Shown here piece by piece: positions 22,680 through 23,333 of a stretch of DNA of 23,333 nucleotides. The stretch's first letter is position 1, and every line of letters begins with the position of its first letter. Location of the stretch: contig DATAFJ010000252.1 of the NCBI GenBank assembly GCA_036257535.1, forward strand, positions 1-23,333, in the 5' to 3' direction. The notes beneath the pieces are model-generated. The model saw only the letters and a program-made list of their open reading frames with translations. It had not been told where the DNA came from and did not search any database. Source of the stretch: DATAEE01 sp036257535. Its GTDB lineage: Bacteria > Acidobacteriota > Vicinamibacteria > Vicinamibacterales > 2-12-FULL-66-21. The position numbers and the translations under genes are program-made.

Positions 22680-23279
22680 ATGCGTCTGAAACAGACATTT
22701 GCGGCCGCTCTGCTCGCCACTGCGCTGGTGCTTGCACCCGCGACCGCACGGGCTGACGGCCTGCTCATCCCGTTCATGGGCGTCAATTTCGCAGGCGACT
22801 CCGGCGAGGAGCTCGAGAACGCGCTCGACGCCAGCCGTTTCAACTGGGGCGCCAGCTTCGGCTACATGGGAGGCGGCGTCTTCGGCCTCGAAGGGGACAT
22901 CGGCTACAGCCCCGATTTCTTCGGCAAGACGGACCTCGGCGGGAGCAGCGTCCTGACGATCACGGGCAACCTGATTCTGGGCATTCCGTTCGGAGGACAG
23001 AGCGGATTCGGGATTCGCCCCTACGGATTGATAGGCGTTGGTCTCATCCGGCCGAACCTCGAAGGGTTTGGCGACCTGACCGAGCTCGAGGAGAACGAGT
23101 TCGCGTGGGATTTCGGCGGCGGCGTGATGATCTTTTTCGGCACGAACATCGGCATGCGCGCCGATCTTCGCTACTTCCGCACGTTTGGAGACCTCGAGTT
23201 CGGCGTGCCGGATTTCACTTCAGACGACGAACCCCTCGACTTCGCGCGCGCGTCGGCAGGGCTCGTGCTGAGGTTCTGA
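22680..23279 (+). CDS. Outer-membrane beta-barrel protein (second copy type)
   Basis: Encodes 199 residues. A signal peptide (MRLKQTFAAALLATALVLAP, then ATARA) precedes a Gly-rich strand protein: LLIPFMGVNFAGDSG, NWGASFGYMGGGVFGLEGDI, GNLILGIPFG, IRPYGLIGVGLIRPNLEG, WDFGGGVMIFFG, NIGMRADLRYFRTF. It ends AGLVLRF, a terminal Phe typical of barrels inserted by the BAM complex. Its size fits an eight-stranded barrel. No Shine-Dalgarno is seen; TACACT (22667-22672) ends 7 nt before the ATG, so the mRNA may be leaderless. It resembles the barrel at 17968 in layout. Role unknown, perhaps structural or adhesive. Confidence 0.8.
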   Translation: MRLKQTFAAALLATALVLAPATARADGLLIPFMGVNFAGDSGEELENALDASRFNWGASFGYMGGGVFGLEGDIGYSPDFFGKTDLGGSSVLTITGNLILGIPFGGQSGFGIRPYGLIGVGLIRPNLEGFGDLTELEENEFAWDFGGGVMIFFGTNIGMRADLRYFRTFGDLEFGVPDFTSDDEPLDFARASAGLVLRF

Positions 23280-23333
23280 CCTAGTGAGTTTTCGGCATCG
23301 CAACGCTCGACGAGAAGACCGGCGACCTTGTGA

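Noticed and set aside
23280..23333. Short tail that could read FGIATLDEKTGDLV
   Set aside because: Only about 50 bases before the window edge, stop codons just upstream in that frame and no start; too little to call a gene.

Overview
The window is GC-rich and gene-dense, and almost certainly comes from a Gram-negative bacterium. The evidence is Sec, Tat and lipoprotein signal peptides, outer-membrane beta-barrel proteins ending in aromatic residues, and a TolB-like propeller protein. The gene mix (secreted sialidase/TolB-type propellers, Tat-exported Gfo/Idh/MocA oxidoreductase, DUF3604, DUF4239, formylglycine-generating enzyme) and the family resemblance of the kinase fragment suggest an acidobacterium, perhaps Vicinamibacteria. 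No rRNA or tRNA gene is present to confirm this.

Layout. 1-5269 (minus strand): the 5' part of a CsgG/HfaB-like gene, a secreted PL1 pectate lyase, and a 1013-residue secreted fusion of cupin, sialidase-like propeller, lectin-like domain and TolB-like propeller. 5270-5716: a decayed PAS sensor-kinase fragment. 5717-8740 (minus): a tightly overlapping operon of a PpiC-type isomerase and three HupE/UreJ-type membrane proteins. 8889-15319 (plus): a divergent DUF3604 gene, a patch of gene debris (response-regulator start, possible sulfatase tail), a second DUF3604 gene as a lipoprotein, then a secreted protein of unknown function, a DUF4239 membrane protein and a small beta-barrel-like protein. 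15358-17844: a Tat-exported enolase-superfamily protein and a Tat-exported Gfo/Idh/MocA oxidoreductase. 17968-23279: two beta-barrel proteins flanking membrane proteins (an uncharacterised seven-helix protein, a small membrane protein, a DUF202 protein with ten heptad repeats, DUF1622), a broken HAD phosphatase gene and an intact formylglycine-generating enzyme.

How the genes may work together. The divergent block at 5717-13187 looks like one functional unit: two periplasmic PHP-like metallohydrolases of unknown substrate (DUF3604), a periplasm-facing PpiC chaperone, and three proteins of the HupE/UreJ metal-permease family that could supply the metal. This is the best candidate for an undescribed system. 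The enolase-superfamily/oxidoreductase pair and the pectate lyase fit processing of plant-derived sugars outside the cytoplasm. The sulfatase-activation theme is eroded: the formylglycine-generating enzyme is intact, its HAD neighbour is broken, and only a possible sulfatase tail is seen about 10 kb away.

Two regulatory patterns recur. Several genes have a -10-like hexamer 6-7 nt before the start codon and no Shine-Dalgarno, as expected for leaderless mRNAs. GTAG-associated stem-loops sit at the 3' ends of several genes.
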